Under the pieces are notes generated by a model. It was not told the DNA's origin, made no database searches, and saw nothing but the letters and a program-made list of their open reading frames with translations. From NCBI GenBank assembly GCA_000708835.1, contig DF237278.1, positions 1-64,000 of the forward strand: 64,000 nt of DNA. Reading direction: 5' to 3'. Source of the DNA: Klebsormidium nitens (Eukaryota; Streptophyta; Klebsormidiophyceae; Klebsormidiales; Klebsormidiaceae). Of the stretch, positions 36,501-47,748 are shown piece by piece; position 1 is the first letter of the stretch, and the number at the start of each line of letters is the position of its first letter. The position numbers were made by a program, and so were the translations under genes.

Positions 36501-36683
36501 AGTTATCTGGATAAGATACCTAAGCACTGGCAGCTCGAAACACGACTGTTTTATCTCCTCGCTGGAGTGTCTGCCTCTTGTTCCATTTACAGCCAGATCC
36601 CAGCTGCCAGAAACTCGTCTTCTCATCGCTCAATCCAATCCTTCTCGCCTCGCAGCAACAGCGCTCTCCTCAAACCTTCCCCA
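33518..36683. other. Divergent intergenic region with GTAC-rich core
   Basis: This separates the start of paralog B from the start of the small secreted protein gene. No exon is supported. From about 35270 to 35970 GTAC-containing words are dense (for example ccgtacgacgtacggtacac near 35797). A TATA-like gtagatatattgg lies near 36426, about 250 bases before the next ATG. Confidence 0.45.
35744..35774. repeat. Inverted repeat, 13-bp perfect arms
   Basis: Arms ggttttaagtacc (35744-35756) and ggtacttaaaacc (35762-35774) flank a 5-base loop. The stem can be lengthened on the outside by GC and GT pairs. It lies within the GTAC-rich intergenic core, far from any exon. Confidence 0.85.
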
Positions 36684-38116
36684 ATGGCTTCCCCGCGCGC
36701 CGCGCTCTTCTTAACCGTGGCCCTGGCCCTCGTTCTGAGCTCCCAGGCCCGTCCCTTGGAGGAGGATGTGACTTCACTCTTCGGCTCCCTGGACGAAGAA
36801 CTAGGCGTGCGGCATCTTCTGGCCGCCAACTCGAGCGAGCCGTGCTGCAGCCTGTACAAGAAGACGTCGACCGACTTGGCGGGCTTCTCGGCTCAGGCGC
36901 GGGCCCTGCTGACGCAGCAGAGCAACCTGCTGACGTCACTGCTGCAGCAACCCGCCATCAAGCAGGCATTGGTCGACCTCCTCGCAAAGGTGGGGTGGTT
37001 GGTTATTCTACTCAACCATCACTTACGGGGCGGCATGTTCATCTCTTGGAACACTCATTGATTGCCGTGCTGATTGTTTATTACTATTCATGAGCTGCGT
37101 CCTGCCTTTTGGTCCATGAGTGACTTGCTATACTGCTCTGGGCCTTACTTGATCTGGTACTACCTCCCTCTCAGGTAGGGTTGCACTCCACCAGGGAATG
37201 AAATTATGCCAAGCTCACTATTACCTTGAGAGCCATGTGTTGTTTTCCGGCTTTCACTCAAAATTGGCAGCTTGAATTCCACAGGAGAACCCGCGCCAAT
37301 GGTCAGATAGGAATGGTTGACCCAAAGCTGAGTTGCAGTGTATAATGTGTGCTGTCAAAGGATCGGTATGCGCTTCTTGTTCGGTTTTGAGTGCCTCTGA
37401 CCTTTCTGCTTTAGCTGTCATAGCTTTTGGAGAGTAACAGAACAACCAGACTGACATTTGTCCAGAAGCTGCATATGCATAGTTAGCCCCAGATTCTCCC
37501 AAACGCTTGCATTCTCGGTCCAAACTAGGTTGATGAAAGCAACAGCTGGCAATGCTGTCGTAATCCAAGCAAGCTGCTTTTCAAGACCCGCTACCTGCCT
37601 GTGGGACCACAGCTTCAAGAGCTTTGACCACAACAAGCTGTCCAATGATTCTATCTAAGGATGAGTCCAGAACCAGGGTACTGGTTCTGTGTCTAGAACC
37701 AGTACCCTTGAAAAGGTACCAGGACGCCCACCTTGTTGAAACCAACATGTAATGCCCACTTTCTTCAAACCCACATTTGACACCCACTCTCTTCAAGCCA
37801 ACAAACTTAACCCCAATTCGTAACCCCTGTGCAGGCGGACAGAACCCTGACCGACGACGGCTCCCAGCTCTTCGGCAACAGGTGCCTCACCCAAGCGCAG
37901 TCAAACACATTCGGCAAGAACCTGCTCATGGTGCGCAACATCGCCAAGGCCGTCAACGATCTCAACGCCATCAACGGACTGAACATCAACATTCTGAACA
38001 TCCGGACTCTTGGAAACTCCCTCATCCAAGCGCTCCAAACGTTCGCTTCCCAGTCAGTCGCAATCGGCGCAGACCTCACCAAGACGGCCAAGGCCCTCAG
38101 CGGGTGCTCTGCTTGA
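36684..38116 (+). CDS. Small secreted protein of unknown function (2 exons)
   Basis: Exons 36684-36989 and 37835-38116 join in phase 0 (CTCGCAAAG/GTGGGG and GTGCAG/GCGGAC) to give 195 residues. The N-terminus MASPRAALFLTVALALVLSS is a typical signal peptide, with likely cleavage after SSQA. The mature chain is mostly helical in look, rich in Leu, Ala, Asn and Thr. It has only four cysteines (a CC pair near residue 57, one near 120 and one near the C-terminus in SGCSA) and one NSS glycosylation sequon. An Ile/Asn-rich stretch (NINILNIRTL) precedes an amphipathic end. No family was recognised. It lies between paralogs B and C of the O-fucosyltransferase-like genes but is not related to them. 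Confidence 0.78.
37676..37707. repeat. Inverted repeat, 13-bp arms, within the intron of the small secreted protein gene
   Basis: Arms gggtactggttct (37676-37688) and agaaccagtaccc (37695-37707) flank a 6-base loop. It could form a hairpin in the pre-mRNA of the plus-strand gene. No function is evident. Confidence 0.85.
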
Positions 38117-41100
38117 GGTGAGGCACTTCGTTCTGTTAACCAGGTCCGGTTAAGCTGCCTGTAAAAATCTCCGTCTGGTAAGAGTGAGAAAATTAGGTTT
38201 TCTGATTGGACTACCTTGAACCGAAGTAGCAAGGGATCTCCTATCAATTCAGCACCTGATTCAGCCGTCGAGTCGGTGTCGTCAAGGTCTGACCGATCTA
38301 GCTGCCATCGTTCTTCTCCACTAGTATTGGCTGCGTGCTTCGTGCTTGCAGTTTTGATTGTTCAGCTCCAGCCCCTTTAGAGTTGCTCTTTCTAGGGAGT
38401 CTCGTCAGGAAGTCTGTGCCGCGCCGGAGGTCCCTATGTGTGCATCCGATCAAACCGTCTGCACAGGCTCTCAAAAGGGTTTGTCAGAGGCGCTTTCCAA
38501 TCAAGTTCGACCACGCTTTCGTCAATCATTCGACGGTCAAGGGCTCGTCCCAATCTTGTGCGTGCTCGTATTTGACCAAAATCTTATGCTTTCTGCAGAC
38601 CCACACGGCCGGGCTCCCAGTTCAATCCGCCACAGACGACGTGTGATGTAGTAGGAATCTCCTCGATTCCCGAACAACGTGGCGGCTGCCAGGACAGCCG
38701 GAGACTCTAGCTTTAAGAACGTTTGGAAAAGATGGGAGAAATAATAGCTTAAGTATCGGATTGTTGTATGATAGTAGGTCGTGTTCTGGGGTCAGCTATA
38801 TTCAACTGTCACAATGCATAAGCTGCCCCAATAAAGGCGTGTTTGGTACCAAATGGTCTTCAATACAGCCAAGAGGATTTTGTCCAAACGACACTACCTA
38901 GGATTAGCTTCTGTAAGCAAAGGATGAATGATTGTTGTGAGCTCCCCCTGGCGGCGGAGCGGTTTTGTCGAACTGGTAGGAGTAATAGAACGTCTGAGTT
39001 GTTGACTAGCTGGCCGGTAATCACACCTATAATGATTTCTGGAAGCTTGGACCCCGAAGACGTTTATAACTTCGAACATTTATCGGAATATTGAACCCAT
39101 CTGCAGATTCCGTCGGGAATCAGACTTCACAGCCAATCAAAGATCATCTACTCTTGTCGGCCTTGTCATGTATACTGTTCCACGTACACTTTCCAAGCTG
39201 CATCTTTGCAGGGTGCCCTTTTCCATACGCACGTTGACTTAATTGGCCCACGCTCTGTGTGAAACAAAAGGTACTGTTCGAAAGTCGGCACAAAGTTCGT
39301 GTTGGTCTCCAAGTTGTCTTTATCTCTGCCTGCATGGTCTTTCAATCACTTCGCGAGCATCCGTTTCATGTCGTCCTGGCCGTCGGACTCGTTACACGCT
39401 ACCAAATTCGACTTCGCTGACTTTCAACAAAAGATGCTGCTCAGAATGAAGATATCCCCGAAAGTTGCTTAAAGGAATTGTGAAATTGCGGCCCTCGCGA
39501 CACAGTGTCACGAATATAATGCTACGACGATATGGGCGAGACGGCCGTATGATGCAGTCCTTCCCGTATTCTTCAAATCCAAATTGTCAATAACCGCATC
39601 ATGTTTCCAATGACAAGGCCTTTCCAGCTTCGAACAAAATTGCTCTGATCAGGACAGACATTAAAGTGACAGATACTTTCTGTATGCACACCGCGGGTTG
39701 CTCGAGCGAGCATTGTGACAAATGCAGATTCGGGGCATTGACACCCGTTCATGCAGTCCGACATCCAGAAGGCCAATCGGCGTCGGAAGAACTACTTCCC
39801 GGCTACAAAGAAAGGCAATCAAACAGTGGCAGAAGCACCGAAAGGCGCTGAGAAAATGCAGAAGTGGGCGATCCTTCGAAGATTTGTACACCTTTAGTAG
39901 TGTCACTACAAACGTACTAGGATCGGAAAGGAAAACACTTCAGCTGCGCAACGAAAGGTGCGCGTTTGCTCCACAGTGTGGCTCGTTGCTGCTGAGGCTT
40001 AACCGGTTGAGAAACGAACATATTCGATTCGTACATTCATATTCACCTGAAAGCACTTAATGAACGACCACGGTCGCGCGCGGCCCGGCCCGGCCCACTG
40101 CGAGAAACCTTCTGTCCGAACCAGGTCCGAACCGGATCCGAACTGAATTTGCGGTCCGGATCAGGTTTGGACAGGTTCGGATCCAGTTCAGACACGTTTC
40201 AGACTGGTGCTACAAGACGGACATGAGAGTTCGGATCCGATTCGGACCAGGTGTTTGAATTAGGTTTGGACTCCTTTGGACCAGGATTTCTGTCCGGATT
40301 AGACACTTTCAGACGTAATCCGGACACCTCCAAAATGTTACATTCTGTCCGAAACGCAATCCGAGAGGGTTTCCAAGCGCGTCCGGTGCTGATCTGAATC
40401 CAATCAAAGTCTACGACACTTGCTGAGGATGAAGTCCAGCGTTCGTTCTTTGCAAAGCTAGTCCGACACTGCAACGGATCTACCTTCGTCTGAGTAGTGC
40501 TTGCTAGAGCTATGTCCCAGACGTTCTGTCAAATAACTTGATCCGTTGCTCATTTGCGTTCCCGCCCCTTTCGTTTTCCAATCCGACTCTTCTTGTCACT
40601 GTTCCCTACAGCATTGGCCTCCGCTTCAGAGCCCCCATCGCCCTTAAGACCAACTTGAGGACCCCACTCGCTTTCCTTGCCCGGCGGGCTCATGGCGCGC
40701 GTGGTCGGAAGCGATCTCCTCGTGGAAGACACGTGGCCGCGATATCCATTTGTAAGCAGAGAACTTTGCAATTGCTCGCCTGTGGCTCGCTTTCAGTTTT
40801 CGACTGATCTAACATACTGTTCCCTTGATACACAAACGGTCGTGCTGCGTCTTCAGACGCTTACTGGCAGCAACTGACAGAATCCGTTAGGAGGCATGTG
40901 GGAGGCATGTGGGAGGCATACCGCCTTAGTCACCCAAAAGATCACCCTTCCGATTTCTGGATTCTGTACCCCTGAGCCCAACTAGATCGAGCGCCTTCGC
41001 CGAAACGTGATAGTGGGCAGAAAGGCAGAATCTTGGGGAATTCCCTTACAATGCAAGCGCGCGCAGTCTTGATCTCTGGAACGAGCCAAGCTGAGCCTTA

Positions 41101-44100
41101 GCCTGGCGTTTCTACCGGCCGCTTTTCCTAACAGTCTCGTCAGCGTAAAGTCAGCAAATTTTGATCCCAGAACACGCCAAGCTCGATTGAAGGGTGGTGC
41201 GCATCTTCTCAGAGTTACGCCAGAGCTCAATTTGCCGAAACTGTGGCTTTGGAGCACTCGAGCTTCTACTGCGTCCTATTTCAAATTCTGCGAACTCAGC
41301 AGTTGCACTACTTATGGGCACCGCGTCACCCCCGCGTCAATGATACATAAAAGCGCGCCGGCTGATGCACTTATCATTCCGGTCCGCCCAGGAGTCTGCG
41401 ACTCTGCTTCCCGTCAAAAGTATTTCCGAACTAGTGTATCAAAGTCGATCCAATAATCCTGCCAGGTTTATCAGGCTTGACTGGGATTGATGCAATAGTG
41501 CTGAGCTGGCAGACGCCCTGCCGTTAGGCACCCAATCAGGTAATGAGAGATTCTGCTCTAGGGGCCAGCCAGGACTTCCATACATGGATCGGGATGCTGA
41601 ACTTGCTTACAGTGCAAAGTTTAAGCGCTGAGCTTTGTTCCGCACAAGACACGGGGTTTGTTACTGGGGTAAATTTACACTGAGGACAGCTAGGTCGTCC
41701 AAGAGGGTGCTCAGGTGATCTTCAACCTACGGAGCAGAGGGCCAGTAATCCGTGGGCTCTTTTGGGTTCATGTACAAACCCAATCCAGAGGTCACGCTGC
41801 CGCACACGGACCCAATCCAACACCCTAACTGACTCCACCCGTCAAGTTCCTGTTCAGTGCCCGGCTTAGAGTTTCGCTGTGTGATGTAATCTAAGTTGGC
41901 AGGTTTCGGCTGGAAGAACCCAAGAGAAAAGTCCAGAAATCAGATCAATTGAACAGTGGGCGCCGGCGCTTCATCAGTGGTTTCGTGAGACGCAAACCGA
42001 GGGAAACCTGGCCAGCAACTGGGGAACCGCATGCCCGAATAGAGGACAGAACACGAGAACAGAAGCTCGTCGGGTTTGCTAGAGCCTCAGTCTTCTCTTG
42101 AAACATGCTCTTAATTGACGGCGTCAAGCCCACCAACATTAATGGCTGCTCGCATGCGGTGCCCTTCTAGATCGCTGACAACGCTGGATTGATTAATCCC
42201 AGAAAGGGTGCGTTGATCCTTTCAGGACAGACATGAAGGGCGATCGTACGTCACGAACGATCGGCAATCCAAAAACAGTTCTCTGCTTCTTGCGCCAGGC
42301 CTTCCAGCTCCGGGGTAAAAGTTGCCAGATCTCAATTCAAGCTCTTCGACAACGAGTCTCGCACGCGCGCGCACCATTCATACCGCGAAGAACCTTTTTG
42401 CCTCGCAGGTGCCGCTGAAAGTTAATGCCCGTATACGGGTGTCACGATCAGGATGCCAGTCTGCAACTTCCACTCGGTGAGAAGACAAGAGACGGCCACC
42501 GGGCGCCGGGCCGGTTCTTGTATAACAACCGCCCACGTCTTCGACGGAACTACGGAACAGCGGAGCTTCCGCAAGATTACCGCGGGCTTCTGGGACTACA
42601 ATCTGTTGCCGTCGTAAGCTCCAACAGAAACTGTTGAGAATTGTGCGTGGTGGGGGATTGCAAAAAGTCGTCACCAAAACAAGGCTCAAGTAAAGCTTCG
42701 AAGTGTCAGCATAGCGCTCAGTTGAGTTGCGTGGTGCTTCCGGCGCGTCAGGAGATCGAACGGACTGGGGCGGAGCCACGGAGCCACGTGAACCATGGTC
42801 TTGCACCTGTGCAGGTACGATTTTCCGCTGAATGAGCGCCTGGAAAACGGTAGGACGCCAGGGCAAGAAGCGCGAGACCCAGTCTTAGGTACTGGTTGCT
42901 GAGCGCATTCACTATTTCTCTGATCCGGGCGGCCCATTGGCGGCCGCGCGGGCGCGGGCGCACGGCCGGGCCAGCTGAGGCGCGCGCGCTCCTGCCAGTA
43001 TTCTACTCCATGACGGCACGCGAGCGCGCGGAAGGCAATTGATTACAGCCCCCATAAAGCGAGTTTTTCTATGTATTTCGAATCGTGGGCGATTTGCATC
43101 ATCCGGGCCCCATGCGGGCTTGCCCGCAACTAAAACTGTGACGGTGATGATTTAGGCAAAGTTTCAGCTCGGATATGCCTGTGCATGCACGGGGGCCGGG
43201 GGCTTCAACCAATCCAAGGACGTTCAACTCGAGCGCCCATTGTGGCGATGTAGAGATATGGGGCTCGTCTGCAGTGCCTGTGGCTGGAAATTATGCACTG
43301 GGTTTTACGAGGACTGCATAAGGTGGAATTTCAAACGATTCGTCGCTGTGCCAGCATATTTTCCATGACGTTCACTTTGAGAATCGGTAATCACCACCAT
43401 CTTTATTTTTTGCAGAGAATCTCGGGCTTGCTTAAGTAGATGCTTTCGAAGTGCAATAGCTAGCGAGGTGGCACTCATCATCATTGTAAATTCATGCCCG
43501 ACCGCGTCTGTCCGCATCATCTCGAAGCGAAAGTGAAAGTATCCGGCGAGTCAAAGCTAGTGTAGTGGCACCTTTATGAAGTTCCCAGGCAAACACATTG
43601 AGAATGTTCCTGACAAGTGAATGCGGACTTTGGGGCCGGTATTCTAATGCAAACATCAAGCATGCAATCTCGATGATTGTGGGTAATGAAGAATGGGTCG
43701 ATGTAAGCGTGGTCAGTCTCGAACACGTTCCAGAGATAAAGGTTTGTATATTGTTGTCAATTGCAACAAAACGTTGAACACTGTTGAGTTGAGGCTACAG
43801 CTCGGTAGGAAAGCTGCCCGCTTCCTTCGTAAGGCGCGCACAATTTGGCGCAGGTCCTACTAGTGCTTGTTCCAGTGTTTGGCTAGGATACAGAAACTTT
43901 CTAGGCTTCACATCGACAACTAGGACGACAAAACTCGTAACCAAATATCGGCGTGTGCCGGTTAATCAATACGCGCGAAGCAAAGCGCAGAGCCTTTCCA
44001 TGGCCGCCATCCAGTCCCGGCCGCCCCACCCGAACCCTCCCACCGTTTCTAAATAGGGCACTCGTTATTTGCATGTGCTCGTATACCCGCCGCTCGACCT

Positions 44101-44183
44101 CCTACATGAAGCTGATCTCGATATATCTAGTGGAGCTCGAATAGGACTGAACCAGTAATTACCAACCGGTCACTTTTGAGGGG
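38117..44183. other. Six-kilobase stretch with no supportable gene
   Basis: Open frames here are short and lack matching splice partners or family motifs. Notable contents are a TCCGAAC/GGTTCGGA-rich patch at about 40100-40330, a copy of ggcatgtggga words near 40890, and a GC-rich patch (gcgcgggcgcacggccgggc) near 42945-43030. A 20-codon start-like peptide at 40692 ends at a possible donor but has no continuation. The right end is the 3' flank of paralog C. Confidence 0.45.
40090..40330. repeat. TCCGAAC / GGTTCGGATC word cluster
   Basis: Variants of tccgaacc, gttcggatcc and gtccggat recur many times in both orientations. A similar cluster lies at 60540-60710, and related gtccgaa words fill the intron near 2740-3270. 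They do not form a clean tandem array. Confidence 0.7.
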
Positions 44184-47100
44184 TCATTTCCGGGCGATTA
44201 ATGGCGACCGGTTGGTGCACAGTTCGTGGTCGTGGCAGCCCTGCATCTGCCAGGCCCAGCGCATGTTGGCGATATTCTCCGAGAAGATGGACCCGTGGCT
44301 GCTGATGAACACCGTCGATGACGCGCAGATGAACTTCTCGAGCAGCGCTTGCACCTGCGATCACGAGGGGAGCTTTTACTTCACTGAGTTGAGTGCTGCT
44401 TTTTACGCATTGGAAAATTTGGTCTATGAGCTTTCAGAACAACAGAGATTGTCGATGTTTTCTAAGAATTGGGGGAGATTTGTGTGTGGGACTTCAGGAG
44501 AACGAACAGCTTCAAGGAGGCTTTGGCAGCGCTTCATAACTTGCGGCTGAAAAACAGAGTCGAGTCGAAGCCGGGCAAGCTTGTAGGTCTAAAAGATGTC
44601 GTTCAACTCCGATGCAGGAAATTGAGGCAGGCTGAATAAAGATCCAGTATTTGCAACTCCAGAACGGAAAGCAACGAAATCCAGGCGCAAAAACGCAGTC
44701 AATGGAAGCAGGTTAGACGTGAAACTAGAGGCTGAGTTCGTGATCCGCCAACAAACTGCTGCGAATCAAGAAGTGGGCCTCTACTATTACAGATCGCGAA
44801 ACGGCCAGTCCTTGGCCCAACGATACGGTTTGCCCCACGAAACTGGTCAATGAACTGTTCAGCAAATCGTGATGAAGGTGGACCCCCGCTGCAAACCCGC
44901 TCCCAAACCCACCTGGTTAGTGGTCGGTAAGGACTTGGCCCAGCGGTACTGGCCCCAATCGTCCATCCCCGGGAGGCGCACCGTCTGGATGCCAGCCATC
45001 GCCAGGAGTGACGTCAGCTGCTCCATCTCGGAACTGGGCGCGTTGGTCGCCATGAAAAGGGTGCGGATGCCACTACCGCGCAGCCCCGCGATGAGGCACT
45101 CGGCGACCTGGGGGATCGGGATGGTGACGTAGCGCTCGTCGGGGGAGGTGTTGATGCGTGTGCTGGGGGAAAGGAAGAAAACAACTTTGAGAAACTTTCA
45201 TGAGCTGTTTGGAAATCCAGCAAAGGAAAGTGACTTGGCGAGTTGAAGATGCGCGGGGTGCAGGTGTGGAGGAAAAGAAAGCTGAGCGACACTGTGAGAC
45301 GACCATTTAGAGAAAAGAGCAGAGGCGCGGGTCGGAGTGCTTTTGATGGAAACAAAGGGGTTGCTTGATCGTATTCTTGCAGAGTTCTTGATAGAAAGCA
45401 ACCAGGCTCTAGCGCCACGTGCCTTGGGAGAAGTGGGAGGTGGTTATCCGTCTCATCTCGCTTATGCCTGATTTGGACAATGTGAAGAATGTTCGCAAAT
45501 TAGTATAAATTTCCCTGCTGCCAGGCCACTTTCGCTTGGTCTTTCCTTCAAAATTGGGTCCTCGGAGCGTATCAGGGAGCAAAGACTGAAGGCAGGAGAA
45601 CGCAACTAGACTCATGCAGAAACAACAAAAGCTGGCTTCAGGATTGAGGACCTCCAATGAAACTAGAGGCAAGCCGAATTTTAGAATTGAAGTACCAAGG
45701 ACGTTTTGGCTCCTCACAATTTGCTCTGGTCCCCCGTGAGTTTGACGTAGTCCAGGAAATCCCCCCTGCGGAGGTGGACTGCCGCATATTCGCTCCCCAG
45801 CGCTGATAGGATATACTTCTTGGCGGCCAAGCGGATGGTCCCGCTGGGTTGCAGGACCTCGTTCACCAGATTGCACTTGACGCTGGGGTTGTATTGCCAG
45901 AGAGTGCTAAGGTGGGTTGCTTCTGACACCTGTCAAGAAAAGTACGGTCGTTGTGACACCTGTCAAAGAAGTCCATCGGATGTGGAGTGGGGTTGAAGTC
46001 CTCAAAGCTTGCGGCGTACCGCACAGCTTTCTTCATTGTTTAAGGCTTTTGAGAAAAGCCCTCCAGTGAGTGAGCCAACGAGATCCTAGTCAGGTGTATG
46101 GGCTCAGACAGCTGGTTGACACGCGGGAAGAAACGATTTGGTCAAGTTGCCCGGAAAGAGGAGGCAAAGATCAGAACAAGATGCCTGCCGCCAACTGGGG
46201 CAGCTGTTATGGAAGCGCCAGAAGAGATTTCTGTGCATTTGTTGGTGCCGCTTAGGAACCTTGATAGAGAAACTGGCGATATAGTAAACAGCACTGGCAC
46301 AATTGGATCAAAAAACTGACAAGACTCAGCGGATCTTATTTGAAATAACGGGAGTTTCTGGTCAAGTTTGGTTTTTTTTGGCTTGACAAGAAGTTGCTCA
46401 GGTAGGCAGAAGCCAGAGAGGGCTTATAGGACAATCGATGCATGCACCTCTGGAAAGCTATGCTCGGCCGATTTCACATGTAAGGGAGATGGGTAGCATG
46501 GGGTGCGACCGCATTAGAGCATCGCTGGAAACAAGGGTTATCCTTACCAGTGACACTCAAGATCATGGCTGTCGACCAAAATGCTCTACACTTGATAAAG
46601 ATCTTCCAAACCAGTACCACATCACCATACACGATAAATATTTCCAATGCCCAAAGGATGAAAGACCCAACAGCGCAAACTTCTTGCTCCGTAGGAAACT
46701 GCATCCTTAACATGTACCAAAGAGGCAAGCGAGAAAGCTTCATTGTCTGCAGCGTTGCCACGCAGCTCAACAGCTTTATGCAAAGCAGGCTAGCGCATTG
46801 ACACTAGCTTGCAAGAACCAGTCGCAACATGTCTTGGAGAGCATGTGTTCAAACACTTAGGGAGGCTCATCTGCTCAGCGTCAGCTGCTTCTTGCATCAA
46901 AACTGCTTCAAACAGAGATGGAAGCCGTTCAAATGAGCCCTTCTGCACACTCACCCACAGGACGTCCGCAGAGAAGTTGAGCGCAGTCTGGACGTCTGTG
47001 ACGTCACTCCCCAGCACGTCGATCGCACCAAACTCTGCATGCAGCATATCCTTTCCCAGCTGCATTCCCCCCACACACCGCTGCTTCTCGTCAATGTGGT

Positions 47101-47748
47101 ACACACACAAACCCTGGACCGTTAACCCTTGGTTAACCTGCTGGAAGTCTGCCCACGACAAGCTCTGCGCTTCCCCCGTGCAATAGTTGGCCAGCCTCAA
47201 ATCCAACACGTCGGCGGGGTCTAGATCCACCTGCACATTGTCCCCCCCGCTGCTCTCCTCCAGCTGCGTCCACGGCGCAATGACGAGCGTTCTCTTGAGC
47301 GCGACCGCAAGGTTCATGCTCTTTTGAAGACACACCATCCGGTTTGAGAACCCCCCAATGTGGCACCCCGCAATCAGGTACTTGTTCTCCGCAGCTTCCC
47401 AGGGGACGTTCCCCTCCAACATTCCCAGCTTCCTCTGCTGACAGGGGGCCCCCTCCTCCCAACTGATGAGCGATGCAGTCCCGGCTTGGGAAAGCGGGGC
47501 CCCCGCGGGACTCGCCGCCCGTTTCAGGTCCCGCATCTCCTGCCGCAGCGAGACGACCGTCTCGTTCAGCGCATCCTTCAGCTCCTGGACCCCCCCCCCG
47601 GAAGTGGGGGCCCTGCTTGGAAAGCTGTCCTCGGCGCGCTCGANNNNNNNNNNNNNNNNNNNNCGTACCAGCATCGTGAGGACCCAGCACGAAGACCGAT
47701 GGAAAGGTCGCGCACGCTGAACGGCAGGCGGAACCCTGTTGTCTGCAT
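44184..47748 (-). CDS. O-fucosyltransferase-like type II membrane protein, paralog C (4 exons, assembly gap in exon 1)
   Basis: Same family as paralogs A and B. Exons: 47748-46955 (with 20 N at 47644-47663), 45929-45718, 45162-44913 and 44354-44184. Exons 2 and 3 are again 212 and 250 bases with phases 0, 2 and 0. The ATG at 47748 is chosen because MQTTGFRLP aligns with MQSSRKFRVP of paralog A; the membrane anchor should then fall in or beside the gap. Frames before and after the gap agree only if its true length is a multiple of three. A coiled-coil-like stem (LNETVVSLRQEMRDLKRA) precedes AGCHIGGFSNRM and later YAAVHLRRGDFLDY with HxRxxD. Exon 3 is the most diverged part. The C-terminus keeps SHGSIFSEN and CHDHELC but ends sooner than in A and B. 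Specificity may differ from A and B. Function is inferred from motifs. Confidence 0.84.
47644..47663. other. Assembly gap (20 N)
   Basis: Twenty unknown bases inside exon 1 of paralog C. The true length and content are unknown, and the frame across it is broken as drawn. Confidence 0.99.

Noticed and set aside
40692-40751. Short start-like exon (MARVVGSDLLVEDTWPRYPF) before a GTAAGC donor
   Set aside because: A single 20-codon piece without any downstream exon in phase cannot be supported.
42378-42866. Minus-strand open frame of 162 codons near a GC-rich patch
   Set aside because: Low-complexity composition, no ATG with context and no motif; the plus strand is equally unconvincing.
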